Shown here: positions 29,487 through 38,717 of the stretch, one piece after another | Position numbering within the stretch: position 1 is the first letter of the stretch | Layout of the letters: each line of letters opens with the position of its first letter | Source: Rhizobium sp. BK602 | Lineage (GTDB): Bacteria; Pseudomonadota; Alphaproteobacteria; Rhizobiales; Rhizobiaceae | Length of the DNA: 64,000 bases | Assembly (NCBI RefSeq): GCF_014195095.1 | Contig: NZ_JACIBC010000001.1 | Span: 930,001-994,000, forward strand | Reading direction: 5' to 3' | The notes under the pieces: model-generated | What the model was told of the DNA's origin: nothing | Databases searched by the model: none | The model's input: only the letters and a program-made list of their open reading frames with translations | Translations under genes and position numbers: made by a program

Positions 29487-29927
29487 ATGCGTTATCTCCA
29501 CACCATGGTCCGTGTTACGGATCTCGACGCATCACTGCATTTTTACAGCACCCTGTTCGGCCTTACCGAAACGCGCCGTCACGAAAACGAGAAGGGACGC
29601 TTCACGCTGGTCTTCCTAGCCGCCAGCGCCGACGTCGAGGCGACGCGCGCCAATGGAGCCCCGTGCCTGGAACTGACCTACAACTGGGATCCGGAAGACT
29701 ATACCGGAGGACGCAACTTCGGTCACCTCGCCTATGAAGTCGACGATATCTATGCCATCTGCCAAAAGCTCATGGACAATGGCATCACCATCAACCGGCC
29801 GCCCCGCGACGGTCATATGGCCTTCGTGCGCTCCCCGGACGGCATTTCCATCGAAATCCTGCAGAAAGGCGCAAACCTTCCGCCGGCCGAGCCCTGGTCC
29901 TCGATGCAGAATACCGGCGCCTGGTAA
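29487..29927 (+). CDS. gloA: Lactoylglutathione lyase (glyoxalase I)
   Basis: A 146-residue VOC-fold protein. It starts [20 protein letters not shown], carries [28 protein letters not shown] and ends with DPD-like [13 protein letters not shown], all typical of nickel- or zinc-type glyoxalase I, which isomerises the methylglyoxal-glutathione hemithioacetal. Metal ligands are His5, Glu (LELTYN), His (FGHLAYE) and Glu (IEILQ). The ATG at 29487 follows AGAGGAAATAGA. Confidence 0.94.
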   Translation: MRYLHTMVRVTDLDASLHFYSTLFGLTETRRHENEKGRFTLVFLAASADVEATRANGAPCLELTYNWDPEDYTGGRNFGHLAYEVDDIYAICQKLMDNGITINRPPRDGHMAFVRSPDGISIEILQKGANLPPAEPWSSMQNTGAW

Positions 29928-30133
29928 GCCCAGGCTTTCGCGAGGCTTACGGCACGCGCGCAGCCATCGGTTTCGCGCTTGCCGGCCATACCCGCTCTCC
30001 GGCATGCTTGGACGACTCGAAGCATCATGCATCGGATTTCGCGGGGTCTTCCGTTCCCAGTCAGCACCGCGCGATATCATCGTCCCTCGCAGGAGGCCGT
30101 TCCGATGCAACCTTTTCAAGCGGGGAACGTCCT

Positions 30134-30928
30134 TTGTGCCACAGGCAGATTTTATCCGGCAACGAGAAGCGTGCAAGCGCTATCGCCATCGCTCTTTCGT
30201 TCATGATGCTCGCCGGTTGCGCGACGACGGGCGACAAGCCGAAGCAGACGGCGGAGGCCACGCCGCCACCCAGCGCCGACGAACAGCTTGCCGATGCCCT
30301 CAACAGCAGGGCCGAGGCGAAGCGGCTGAGGGGCGATGTCGCCTATCGCGATCCGCTGGTGCGCAGCGTGCATGGGGTACGCTCGCAAATGATCGTGGGA
30401 CAGGCAACGGATCAATCCGCCCTCGTGTCGGGACAAGGTCAATCCGCCGACACTCCGACCGGCATTGCCGGCCTGGTGACGCAGCCGACCGGGGTCAATG
30501 CCAGCAGGAGCAGCATCTATTCAGCCCCGCCGCCGATCGCCGTCAATCCCGATGGCACCCTGGCCAAGACGCAGCCCGGCGCGGAACCGCAGGGAATCGT
30601 TCCGATCACGCGCAGCGTCTACAGCATGCCGCCCAACGCCATGCAAAACATTGCGCCGCAGCAGGACAATGGCGGCATGGCATCCGGCCGGACCTCCGAA
30701 TCGGTACTGCCGCCACCCGTCATCCGCAATGCCGCTCCCACGTCGGCAAGTCCGATGAAGCCGACAGCGGACGCAACGCCCTCGAAAATCATGCCGGCGC
30801 CCGGCTCCAACGCCCACAGGATCGATAGCAAGGAAGCGTTGATGCTGGCGCATATTGCCGCGTCGAAGGGCCAGGGCCAGAGCGGCAAGCCACTGATCGG
30901 GCAAACCGTCAGCACGCCGGGCCTTTGA
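30134..30928 (+). CDS. Putative lipoprotein, Pro/Ser-rich; start uncertain
   Basis: The frame from 30134 to 30928 encodes a lipoprotein: a basic start, hydrophobic core AIAIALSFMML and lipobox LAGC, then a low-complexity Pro/Ser/Thr/Gln-rich mature part (GCATTGDKPKQTAEATPPPSADEQ). The only suitable start giving a normal signal peptide is a TTG at 30134 after GCGGGGAACG. A strong AGGAGG with ATG at 30105 opens a different frame that stops at 30206. A frameshift near 30130-30150 could join the two. The longer in-frame extension upstream (to 30008) does not look like coding. Function is unknown. Confidence 0.6.
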   Translation: MCHRQILSGNEKRASAIAIALSFMMLAGCATTGDKPKQTAEATPPPSADEQLADALNSRAEAKRLRGDVAYRDPLVRSVHGVRSQMIVGQATDQSALVSGQGQSADTPTGIAGLVTQPTGVNASRSSIYSAPPPIAVNPDGTLAKTQPGAEPQGIVPITRSVYSMPPNAMQNIAPQQDNGGMASGRTSESVLPPPVIRNAAPTSASPMKPTADATPSKIMPAPGSNAHRIDSKEALMLAHIAASKGQGQSGKPLIGQTVSTPGL

Positions 30929-31038
30929 ACCGTCCCTGTCGGCAGACGTCCACAACATCCTGTTTAGGCAGGCTTATTCAAATTTCGCTGTAGCTTCATG
31001 CACCTGTCATTTTTTCGAAGAAAAAGCGAAATAGGCGC

Positions 31039-31067
31039 TTGCGGGAATGAAATCACCCCGCTATAAG
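31039..31067 (+). promoter_or_regulatory. Promoter of tRNA-Glu copy 1
   Basis: TTGCGG (31039-31044), 17-base spacer, TATAAG (31062-31067), ending 21 bases before the tRNA 5' end. The same layout is found ahead of copies 2 and 3. Confidence 0.8.
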
Positions 31068-31088
31068 CGCGCCACACAACAGCAGCAC

Positions 31089-31163
31089 GCGCCCTTCGTC
31101 TATCGGTTAGGACGACAGATTTTCATTCTGTAAAGAGGGGTTCGACTCCCCTAGGGCGTGCCA
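31089..31163 (+). tRNA. tRNA-Glu (TTC), copy 1
   Basis: Cloverleaf with acceptor GCGCCCT/AGGGCGT, anticodon stem ACAGA/TCTGT, loop TTTTCAT giving TTC, T-arm GGTTCGACTC and encoded CCA. It is identical to copy 3 and differs from copy 2 in the anticodon and discriminator. Confidence 0.96.
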
Positions 31164-31202
31164 CTGCTGTGTGTAGTTCCCAAACAATCTTGTTTCTTCC
31201 CG

Positions 31203-31231
31203 TTGTGGCGCCTTTGCGGTATTCCTATATG
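31203..31231 (+). promoter_or_regulatory. Promoter of tRNA-Glu copy 2
   Basis: TTGTGG (31203-31208), 17-base spacer, TATATG (31226-31231), ending 14 bases before the tRNA 5' end. Confidence 0.7.
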
Positions 31232-31245
31232 CTCGCAGATGGTAT

Positions 31246-31320
31246 GCGCCCTTCGTCTATCGGTTAGGACGACAGATTCTCATTCTGTAAAGAGGGGTTC
31301 GACTCCCCTAGGGCGTACCA
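31246..31320 (+). tRNA. tRNA-Glu (CTC), copy 2
   Basis: The same body as copies 1 and 3, but the anticodon loop is TTCTCAT giving CTC, which reads GAG, and the discriminator is A rather than G. It carries an encoded CCA. Confidence 0.95.
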
Positions 31321-31397
31321 ATCGCGTGCGGCTCCGGCTTTTCCACAATCGCCTCGAAAAATCTTCTCCTGGCTGTGGATTTTTCTCGATTTTCCGC

Positions 31398-31426
31398 TTG
31401 CGGGAACGGAAGGTGCTGACTATAAG
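31398..31426 (+). promoter_or_regulatory. Promoter of tRNA-Glu copy 3
   Basis: TTGCGG (31398-31403), 17-base spacer, TATAAG (31421-31426), then GCGCCACA as also seen after the copy 1 promoter (31068-31076 region). Confidence 0.8.
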
Positions 31427-31439
31427 GGCGCCACAGCAC

Positions 31440-31514
31440 GCGCCCTTCGTCTATCGGTTAGGACGACAGATTTTCATTCTGTAAAGAGGGGTTCGACTCC
31501 CCTAGGGCGTGCCA
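31440..31514 (+). tRNA. tRNA-Glu (TTC), copy 3
   Basis: Identical in body and anticodon to copy 1, with discriminator G and encoded CCA. The plus-strand recJ terminator region begins just after; recJ itself is on the other strand and convergent. Confidence 0.96.
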
Positions 31515-31574
31515 CTGTTTCCTCCCGCAAAGCACTGATTTTTCATTGAAAAGACCGCGAATTTCCGTCGCCGG

Positions 31575-33380
31575 TCAGACTGCCTTGGCGGCGTCCGTGA
31601 CGCGGAGCTGAACGCGCCTGCTCCCCTGCCAGTGATCGGCGCCGAGCGTGCCGGCGACATGGAGCTGAGCCCCTCTGGACGACAGCAGCAATTCGCCGAG
31701 CGGTGTCTCCGCGGCACGGAAAGCGATGCCGTCGAGACGGCCGCCATCCTGCGATTCCAGCGTGACCTTGATGTGCGACTGGCCGACCAGACGCGAGTCG
31801 CGCAGGCGGTGGCTCGGCAGGGCGAAGACCGGCTGCGGATGACCGGAGCCATAGGGGCCGGCTGTTTCGAGCTGGTCGATCAGCTCCACGGTCGCGCCGC
31901 TGGCGCCAAGCGCGCCGTCGATCTTCAGCGTTTCGTTGGCGACCAGCCCCGCCACCTGCTTTTCCGCCTTCTCGGTGAAGAAGGCGCGCAATTTGCCGAG
32001 ATTGCCGCGCTCCACGGTGAGCCCTGCCGCCATGGCATGACCGCCGCCCTTGACCAGGAGGCCGGCATCGACGGCGGCGCGCACCATGCGGCCCATGTCG
32101 AAGCCATTGATCGAACGGCCGGAGCCCGTGCCCTTGCCGGTGGGATCGAAGGCGATCGCGAAGGCCGGGCGACGGAACTTGTCCTTCAGCCGCGATGCGA
32201 TCAGGCCGACGATGCCGGGGTGCCAATTCTCGCGCGCCGTGATGATGACGGAAGCGCCGTCGCCGTTGCCATATTCCGCCAGCGCCTCGGCCTCGGCCTC
32301 CTGCAGCATGGCCGCTTCCATGGCCTGACGCTCGCGGTTCAGTTCGTCCAGCTTCTCGGCAATGGTCTCGGCCTCCCCGGCATCGTCGAGCGTCAACAGG
32401 CGTGCGCCAAGCGCCGCATCACCGATTCGGCCGCCGGCATTGATGCGCGGACCGATGAGGAAGCCGAAATGATAGGGCGTGACCGGCCCTCCTAGGCCTG
32501 CCTTGCGGAAGAGCGCCGCGAGGCCGGGATTGCCCTGGTGCCGGGCGGCGATCAGGCCCTTGACGACATAGGCGCGGTTCAGTCCCTTGAGCGGCACGAC
32601 ATCGCAAACGGTGGCCAGCGCGACGATGTCGAGCAAAGCGAGCAGATCGATAGAGCGGACGCGGGCATCGCCCGCCTCGCGCAGCTGCCGCAAGGCGGCG
32701 ACAAGCACGAGGAAGACGACGCCGGCAGCGCAGAGATGCCCCTGCCCCGACAGATCGTCCTCGCGATTGGGATTGACCAGCGCATGGCAATGCGGCAGCT
32801 CGTGGCCGACCTGATGGTGATCGATGACGACGACGTCGATATTGCGAGCCCTTGCCGCATCCAGCGATTCGAAGCTGGTGGAACCGCAATCGACGGTGAC
32901 GATGAGCTTCGCGCCATTGTCGATGAGCTGGTTGATGGCGGCCGGATTCGGGCCATAGCCTTCAAAGATGCGATCGGGAATATAGATGCTGGCGGGCACG
33001 CCGAAATGGGTTAGGAAACGATAGAGCAGCGCCGAAGACGCGGCGCCATCGACATCGTAATCGCCGAAGATCGCAACCGTCTCGCCCGTCCTGACGGCGC
33101 GCAGCAGACGGGCGGCCGCCTTTTCGCAATCGGTCAGCAGATAGGGGTCCGGCATCAGGCCGCGAATCGTCGGATCGAGGAAGGCCATGGCCTCGTCGAG
33201 GCCGACACCGCGCCCCGCGAGCACGCGAGCAATCAGATCCGGCAGACCGTGGACCTGGGCGATGGCAAGCGCCCTGTTCTGGCCGGCCTGGTCGAGCCGG
33301 GAGATCCAGCGATTGCCGGAAACGGAGCGTTCGACGCCCAGAAATGCCCGCTGCACTGGATCTGCCGGTTGTTCCACCAT
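31575..33380 (-). CDS. recJ: Single-stranded-DNA-specific exonuclease RecJ
   Basis: A 601-residue 5'-3' exonuclease of the DHH family acting in recombination and mismatch repair. Motif I is DYDVDGA at residues 107-113, then DCGS at 164-167 and the DHH triplet at 187-189. The DHHA1 region (GGGHAMAAGLTVERGN) and the C-terminal OB-fold (PYGSGHPQPVFAL, HIKVTLES) are present. The length is normal. It is followed upstream on the same strand by hom, 51 bases away, and is convergent with the tRNA-Glu cluster. Confidence 0.96.
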   Translation of the reverse strand: MVEQPADPVQRAFLGVERSVSGNRWISRLDQAGQNRALAIAQVHGLPDLIARVLAGRGVGLDEAMAFLDPTIRGLMPDPYLLTDCEKAAARLLRAVRTGETVAIFGDYDVDGAASSALLYRFLTHFGVPASIYIPDRIFEGYGPNPAAINQLIDNGAKLIVTVDCGSTSFESLDAARARNIDVVVIDHHQVGHELPHCHALVNPNREDDLSGQGHLCAAGVVFLVLVAALRQLREAGDARVRSIDLLALLDIVALATVCDVVPLKGLNRAYVVKGLIAARHQGNPGLAALFRKAGLGGPVTPYHFGFLIGPRINAGGRIGDAALGARLLTLDDAGEAETIAEKLDELNRERQAMEAAMLQEAEAEALAEYGNGDGASVIITARENWHPGIVGLIASRLKDKFRRPAFAIAFDPTGKGTGSGRSINGFDMGRMVRAAVDAGLLVKGGGHAMAAGLTVERGNLGKLRAFFTEKAEKQVAGLVANETLKIDGALGASGATVELIDQLETAGPYGSGHPQPVFALPSHRLRDSRLVGQSHIKVTLESQDGGRLDGIAFRAAETPLGELLLSSRGAQLHVAGTLGADHWQGSRRVQLRVTDAAKAV

Positions 33381-33431
33381 GTCTCCCAGAATTGAACGGC
33401 CCGCTTCGTTTTCGCGCGGGCCGACGCCGGA

Positions 33432-34751
33432 TTATTCCTTCGGCCGCTCGATACGGATAACCTGCGGCTCGCCGACGAGATAGCCTTCCGTCTTGATCGA
33501 GGCTACCGCCTTGCGCACCGAATCTTCCATCGTCGCATGGGTGACGAGGATGATGGTCTGGTGATCGGAGGGCGACAGATGCTGGGTCGAGCGCTGCACG
33601 ATCGATTCCAGCGAGATGTGATTTTCCGCCATGCGGGTCGCGACGCTGGCGAAGACGCCGGTGCGGTCGAGCACGGTCAAGCGAATGAAATAGCCGCCCT
33701 CGTGGCTCTGCATCTGCGCCTTGCGGTAAGGCTCGAGCGCCTTGGCGGGATGGCCGAGAACCGGTACGCGCTGGGCGCCCGGCCGGCTCTTGGCGATATC
33801 GGCGATATCACCAAGCACGGAGGATGCCGTCGCATTGCCGCCGGCGCCCGGGCCGACCATCAGCAGCTCGCCGAGAATGTCGGATTCGATCGCCACGGCA
33901 TTGGTGACGCCATCGACCTGGGCGATGACCGATTCGAGCGGCACCATCGTCGGATGGACGCGCTGTTCGATGCCGCTTTCCGTGCGCTGGGCGACGCCGA
34001 GCAGCTTGATGCGGTAGCCGAGTTCGGCGGCGGCGCGGATATCCTCGATCGAGATATTGGTGATGCCTTCGAGATAGATGTCGTCGGCCGCGATGCGGTT
34101 GCCGAAGGCGAGCGTCGTCAGGATGGCGAGCTTATGCGCGGTGTCGTTGCCCTCGATGTCGAAGGCCGGATCGGCCTCGGCATAACCGAGACGCTGGGCT
34201 TCCTTCAGACAATCGGCAAAGGACAGGCCCTCCTTCTCCATCCGGGTCAGGATGTAGTTGCAGGTGCCGTTCATGATGCCGTAAACGCGCGAAATCGTGT
34301 TGCCGGTCAGGGATTCGCGCAGCGCCTTGATGACGGGGATGCCGCCGGCGACCGCCGCTTCGAAATTGAGCAGCGCGCCCTTCTCCTCGGCAATCTCCGC
34401 CAGCTCGACGCCGTGATAGGCCAGCAGCGCCTTGTTGGCCGTGACTACATGCAGACCGCGGGCAAGCGCGGCGCGCACCGCGGCATTGGCCGCGCCTTCG
34501 GAACCGCCGATCAGCTCGACGAAGACATCGATATCGGCCTTCTGCGCCAGATCGACCGGGCCGCCGAACCATTCGATGCCGTCGAGATCGAGACCGCGAT
34601 CCTTGGTGCGGTCGCGCGCCGAGACGGCGACGATCTTGACCGGGCGACCGCAGGTGACCGCGAGCTCGTTGGCGCGACTTTGGATGATGCGGACCAACGA
34701 GGCACCAACGGTGCCCAAGCCCGCAATGCCGATTTTGAGGGCATCTGCCAT
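33432..34751 (-). CDS. hom: Homoserine dehydrogenase
   Basis: A 439-residue enzyme reducing aspartate semialdehyde to homoserine for threonine and methionine synthesis. The NAD(P)-binding loop GIAGLGTVGASL is at residues 8-19, the catalytic-domain segment is KALRESLTGNTISRVYGIMNGTCNYILT, and a C-terminal ACT domain (GGYFIRLTVLDRTGVFASVATRMAEN) gives feedback control. The start at 34751 (MADALKIG) is preceded by AGGAATTCCTC. The aminotransferase gene lies 60 bases upstream on the same strand. Confidence 0.96.
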   Translation of the reverse strand: MADALKIGIAGLGTVGASLVRIIQSRANELAVTCGRPVKIVAVSARDRTKDRGLDLDGIEWFGGPVDLAQKADIDVFVELIGGSEGAANAAVRAALARGLHVVTANKALLAYHGVELAEIAEEKGALLNFEAAVAGGIPVIKALRESLTGNTISRVYGIMNGTCNYILTRMEKEGLSFADCLKEAQRLGYAEADPAFDIEGNDTAHKLAILTTLAFGNRIAADDIYLEGITNISIEDIRAAAELGYRIKLLGVAQRTESGIEQRVHPTMVPLESVIAQVDGVTNAVAIESDILGELLMVGPGAGGNATASSVLGDIADIAKSRPGAQRVPVLGHPAKALEPYRKAQMQSHEGGYFIRLTVLDRTGVFASVATRMAENHISLESIVQRSTQHLSPSDHQTIILVTHATMEDSVRKAVASIKTEGYLVGEPQVIRIERPKE

Positions 34752-34811
34752 GAGGAATTCCTGATCAATGTCTTGGGACACGGCAGCCGGGGAAACGGCT
34801 GCCGTGAAAAA

Positions 34812-36032
34812 TTAGGACCGATGAGCGTTCAGCGAAATCACATTATGCATGGTTTCATCCGCGGTCGAGAGGAAACGCTTCAGGTTGCGCGCCGCCTGGC
34901 GGATGCGATGCTCGTTCTCGACCAGCGCGATACGCACATAATCATCGCCCTGCTCGCCGAAGCCGATACCCGGCGCCACGGCGATGTCGGCCTTTTCGAC
35001 CAGCAGCTTGGAGAATTCCAGCGAGCCGAGATGACGGAACTTTTCCGGGATCTTCGCCCAGGCGAACATCGTCGCTGCCGGCGGCGGCACGTCGAAGCCG
35101 GCCTTGCCGAAGCTGTCGACCAGCACGTCGCGGCGGCGCTTGTAGATGTTGCGGACTTCGGCGATGTCGGAACCGTCGCCGTTCAGCGCATGGGTCGCCG
35201 CCACCTGGATCGGCGTGAAGGCGCCGTAGTCCAGATAGGACTTCACGCGCGTCAGGGCCGCGATCAGGCGCTCATTGCCGACGGCGAAGCCCATGCGCCA
35301 GCCGGGCATGGAGAAGGTCTTCGACATCGAGGTGAACTCGACGGTGACATCCATGGCGCCCGGAACCTCCAGCACCGACGGTGGCGGGACGTCGTCGAAA
35401 TAGATTTCCGAATAGGCCAGATCCGACAGCACGATGATGTCGTGCTTCTTGGCGAAGGCAACGACTTCCTTGTAGAAATCGAGCGTCGCCACATAGGCTG
35501 TCGGGTTGGACGGGTAGTTGAGAATCAGAGCCAGCGGCTTCGGGATCGAGTGGCGCACGGCCCGCTCGAGCGGCGGGAAGAAGCTGTCGTCCGGTTCGAC
35601 CTGCATGGAACGGATAACGCCGCCGGCCATCAGGAAGCCGAAGGCATGGATCGGATAGGTCGGATTCGGGCAAAGAATGACGTCACCGGGCGCGGTGATC
35701 GCCTGCGCCATGTTGGCGAAGCCTTCCTTCGAGCCGAGGGTGGCGACAACCTGCGTATCCGGGTTGAGCTTCACGCCGAAGCGGCGGGCATAGTAAGCGG
35801 CCTGTGCGCGGCGCAGACCGGGAATGCCCTTGGAGGAGGAATAACGATGCGTGCGCGGGTCCTGGACGACTTCGCACAGCTTGTCGACGATCGCCTTGGG
35901 GGTCGGAAGGTCCGGATTGCCCATGCCGAGGTCGATGATGTCGGCCCCGCCCGCTCGCGCGCTGGCCTTCAAACGGTTGACCTGTTCGAAGACGTAGGGC
36001 GGCAAACGCCGGACTTTATGAAACTCTTCCAT
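34812..36032 (-). CDS. Class I aminotransferase, AlaC / LL-diaminopimelate aminotransferase-like
   Basis: A 406-residue PLP aminotransferase of fold type I. Recognised blocks are ADIIDLGMGNPDLPTPKAIVDKL, the PLP lysine in SMSKTFSMPGWRMGF, and the C-terminal FGEQGDDYVRIALVENEHR arginine region. It is close to the alanine transaminase AlaC of enterobacteria and is often labelled LL-diaminopimelate aminotransferase in rhizobia. The start at 36032 (MEEFHKVRRLPPYVF) has GGGGAAAG upstream; an ATG at 36044 would add four residues. hom follows on the same strand, suggesting joint amino-acid metabolism. Confidence 0.9.
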   Translation of the reverse strand: MEEFHKVRRLPPYVFEQVNRLKASARAGGADIIDLGMGNPDLPTPKAIVDKLCEVVQDPRTHRYSSSKGIPGLRRAQAAYYARRFGVKLNPDTQVVATLGSKEGFANMAQAITAPGDVILCPNPTYPIHAFGFLMAGGVIRSMQVEPDDSFFPPLERAVRHSIPKPLALILNYPSNPTAYVATLDFYKEVVAFAKKHDIIVLSDLAYSEIYFDDVPPPSVLEVPGAMDVTVEFTSMSKTFSMPGWRMGFAVGNERLIAALTRVKSYLDYGAFTPIQVAATHALNGDGSDIAEVRNIYKRRRDVLVDSFGKAGFDVPPPAATMFAWAKIPEKFRHLGSLEFSKLLVEKADIAVAPGIGFGEQGDDYVRIALVENEHRIRQAARNLKRFLSTADETMHNVISLNAHRS

Positions 36033-36253
36033 TTCTTTCCCCATGGGACAGCGGCCCTTGCAACCGCAGTGAAGTTCGTCGATCTCCCGGTCAGCCACGA
36101 TACGAACTTGGGAATCGCGGCGCCGTATTATGCAGACGCGAAAGATACGGTGAATCTTGGGCGGCTATGAGCGCGAAACACTCTCAACCAGGAAGAAACA
36201 TCGAAATTCGGCCTATCGGAACGCTTTGCGTCCAAATCGCCTGAAACGCAAGG

Positions 36254-36700
36254 CTAATTCTGCGTCTGGCCGGGCTGTCCGCTCTGCTGCTGTATTTCGG
36301 ACAGCGTATCCTGGCCGTGTTCGGCGGCGAGCTTGCGCATGTCGGCGACGCGCTTCTGGTATTCGGCCTCGGAAATCGAACCGGCCTTGCGCGCCGCGCC
36401 GAGCGCCGTCATCTGCTTGACCATGTCGGCGGCCTGCTGATCGTTGATCTGGACGTTGGCGGCCGTCGGCGGAGCGTTGAAGGAAGGATAACCGTCCTTG
36501 TAATGCTGCTGGGTGCTGCCTTCGTCGACAGGGCTGCCATTGGCGGACTTGACGACTACGGCCTGCGGCGCCTGCTTGCGCTTGGCGAAGGCGGCCTTTT
36601 CCTCAGGGGTGGAGCAGCCGGCGAGTGCCAATGCGAGGATGCCGAACAAAGCACCGCAGAATACGGAATTCCGGTTAAGTCTTGCCACCATGCCGCCCAT
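36254..36700 (-). CDS. Small lipoprotein with SHOCT-like C-terminal segment
   Basis: A 148-residue lipoprotein. The signal ends at the lipobox LALAGC, followed by STPEEKAAFAKRKQAP. The C-terminal third (LGAARKAGSISEAEYQKRVADMRKLAAEHG) resembles the short SHOCT oligomerisation motif, with the pattern Leu-x-Gly-x-Ile-Ser-x-x-Glu-Tyr. The start is ATG at 36700 (MGGMVARLN) or 36691. It is divergent from phaC across 159 bases. The far longer open frame that overlaps phaC on this strand is not coding. Function is unknown. Confidence 0.75.
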   Translation of the reverse strand: MGGMVARLNRNSVFCGALFGILALALAGCSTPEEKAAFAKRKQAPQAVVVKSANGSPVDEGSTQQHYKDGYPSFNAPPTAANVQINDQQAADMVKQMTALGAARKAGSISEAEYQKRVADMRKLAAEHGQDTLSEIQQQSGQPGQTQN

Positions 36701-36721
36701 ATCGTCGTCCTGCCCTATTGC

Positions 36722-36768
36722 CTTGCTGTGGGATGCGACTGTTAAATTTGTCGCAGCGGCAAAGCAAG
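36722..36768. promoter_or_regulatory. Symmetrical inverted repeat upstream of phaC
   Basis: CTTGC (36722-36726) with TGCGAC (36734-36739) mirror GTCGCA (36750-36755) and GCAAG (36764-36768) about a common centre near 36745. It lies in the divergent promoter region of phaC and the lipoprotein gene. Like the repeat upstream of the phasin gene it is rich in TGC/GCA. A PHA-regulator operator is inferred, not shown. Confidence 0.45.
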
Positions 36769-36859
36769 AGCAGGGTTGCGTTTCATTCGACTTGTATTCC
36801 TTTTCCCGCAAGATGTACAAATGGAAAACAAAAGAGATTTGCCGCCGGGAGGATGATGC

Positions 36860-38707
36860 GTGACCGACAGCAAGCGGGACAAAAGTGAAGGCAACGGCGC
36901 CTTTCCCGGCTTCGATCCGAAATCGGTCGAGCCCTATATCGTCAGGGATCCCGAGGCGATGGCCGTCAACTTTGCCCGCGCGCTGGAAAACCTCGGCAAG
37001 GCCGCCTCCGCCTGGCTTGCGCCGCGCGAAAGCGGCGAGAAGGTCGATACCGTCGCCGATCCGATCACCGACATGGTCAAGACGCTTTCCAAGGTCGGCG
37101 AATATTGGCTTTCCGATCCACGCAGGACGCTCGAAGCGCAAACCCATCTCCTGTCCGGCTATTTCGGCCTGTGGACGAAGACCATGCAGCGCCTCAGCGG
37201 CGATTCGTCGACGGAGGCCGCGCCCGAACCCGTCAAGGACAAGCGCTTTGCCGACGAGGATTGGCAGAAGAACCCCTTCTTCGACTTCCTCCGCCAGACC
37301 TATCTCCTGACCTCGGGATGGGTGGAGAAGCTGGTCAGCGACGCCGAGGGGCTGGACGAGCATACGCGACACAAGGCCACCTTCTATACCAGGCAGATCA
37401 CGGCGGCGCTGTCGCCGACCAATTTCGTCGCGACCAATCCGCAGCTCTATCGCGAAACGGTCGCCTCCAACGCGGAAAACCTGGTGCGCGGCATGAAGAT
37501 GTTTGCCGAGGACATCAGCGCCGGGCGCGGCGAACTGCATCTGCGCCAGACCGACATGAGCAAATTCGCCGTCGGAAAGAACATGGCGCTGACGCCCGGC
37601 AAGGTGATCGCCCAAAGCGATGTCTGCCAGATCATCCAATATGAGGCGACCACCGAGAAGGTGCTGAAGCGGCCCTTGCTGATCTGCCCGCCATGGATCA
37701 ACAAATTCTACATTCTCGACCTCAACCCGCAGAAATCCTTCATCAAATGGTGCGTGGAACAGGGGCACACGGTCTTCGTCATCTCCTGGGTCAATCCGGA
37801 TAATCGGCATGCCGCCAAGGACTGGACCGCTTACGCTCGCGAAGGCATCGATTTCGCGCTGGCAACCGTCGAGAAGGCGACCGGCGAGAGAGAGGTCAAC
37901 GCCGTCGGCTACTGCGTCGGCGGCACGCTGCTGGCGGCCACGCTTGCCCTGCATGCCAAGGAAAAGAACAAGCGTATCCGCACGGTGACCTTCCTGACGA
38001 CGCAGGTCGACTTCACCTTCGCCGGCGATCTCAAGGTTTTCGTCGATGAGGAACAGATCGCCGCACTCGAACAGCAGATGAACGCCCTCGGCTATCTCGA
38101 AGGTTCGAAGATGGCCACCGCCTTCAACATGCTGCGCGCCTCCGAGCTGATCTGGCCCTATTTCGTCAACAGCTACCTGAAGGGCCAGGACCCGCTACCC
38201 TTCGATCTTCTGTTCTGGAACGCCGATTCCACTCGAATGGCAGCGGCCAACCATTCGTTTTATCTGCGCAATTGCTATCTCAACAACGCGCTGAGCCAGG
38301 GCAAGATGGTGCTCGACGGCAAGACCCTGTCGCTGAAGGACGTCAAGATCCCCGTCTATAATCTCGCCACGCGCGAGGACCATATCGCGCCGGCCAAGTC
38401 CGTCTTCGTCGGCAGCCAGTTCTTCGGCGGGCCGGTGGAATTCGTGGTCACCGGCTCCGGCCATATCGCCGGCGTCGTCAATCCGCCGGACAAGCATAAG
38501 TACCAGTTCTGGACCGGCGGGGCGATCAAGGGCGAATACGACCAATGGCTGGCGCAGGCCACGGAAACGCCGGGCTCCTGGTGGCCGCATTGGCATGGCT
38601 GGATACTTGCTCAGGACAAGCGCATGACCGATGCGCGCAAGCCTGGCGGCGCGGCCCTCAACGCCATCGAGGAAGCGCCGGGCAGCTATGTCATGGAGCG
38701 CGCCTGA
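36860..38707 (+). CDS. phaC: Class I poly(3-hydroxyalkanoate) synthase
   Basis: A 615-residue PHA polymerase that builds polyhydroxybutyrate from 3-hydroxybutyryl-CoA. The lipase-like box GYCVGG carries the nucleophile Cys352. The acid lies in [10 protein letters not shown] and the histidine in [13 protein letters not shown]. The N-terminal domain ([35 protein letters not shown]) is typical of class I. The start is a GTG at 36860 following GGGAGGATGATGC. The class I partner genes phaAB are not in this window; the nearest PHA-related gene is the phasin at 13699. Confidence 0.97.
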   Translation: MTDSKRDKSEGNGAFPGFDPKSVEPYIVRDPEAMAVNFARALENLGKAASAWLAPRESGEKVDTVADPITDMVKTLSKVGEYWLSDPRRTLEAQTHLLSGYFGLWTKTMQRLSGDSSTEAAPEPVKDKRFADEDWQKNPFFDFLRQTYLLTSGWVEKLVSDAEGLDEHTRHKATFYTRQITAALSPTNFVATNPQLYRETVASNAENLVRGMKMFAEDISAGRGELHLRQTDMSKFAVGKNMALTPGKVIAQSDVCQIIQYEATTEKVLKRPLLICPPWINKFYILDLNPQKSFIKWCVEQGHTVFVISWVNPDNRHAAKDWTAYAREGIDFALATVEKATGEREVNAVGYCVGGTLLAATLALHAKEKNKRIRTVTFLTTQVDFTFAGDLKVFVDEEQIAALEQQMNALGYLEGSKMATAFNMLRASELIWPYFVNSYLKGQDPLPFDLLFWNADSTRMAAANHSFYLRNCYLNNALSQGKMVLDGKTLSLKDVKIPVYNLATREDHIAPAKSVFVGSQFFGGPVEFVVTGSGHIAGVVNPPDKHKYQFWTGGAIKGEYDQWLAQATETPGSWWPHWHGWILAQDKRMTDARKPGGAALNAIEEAPGSYVMERA

Positions 38708-38717
38708 GCGGCAATCC

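Noticed and set aside
33537..36170. Plus-strand open frame of 877 codons opposite hom and the aminotransferase
   Set aside because: It spans two recognised minus-strand enzymes with complete active-site motifs, and shows no domain of its own.
36254..37954. Minus-strand frame of 566 codons covering the lipoprotein and half of phaC
   Set aside because: Only the last 148 codons read as a lipoprotein with a lipobox. The upstream part is antisense to the PHA synthase gene.
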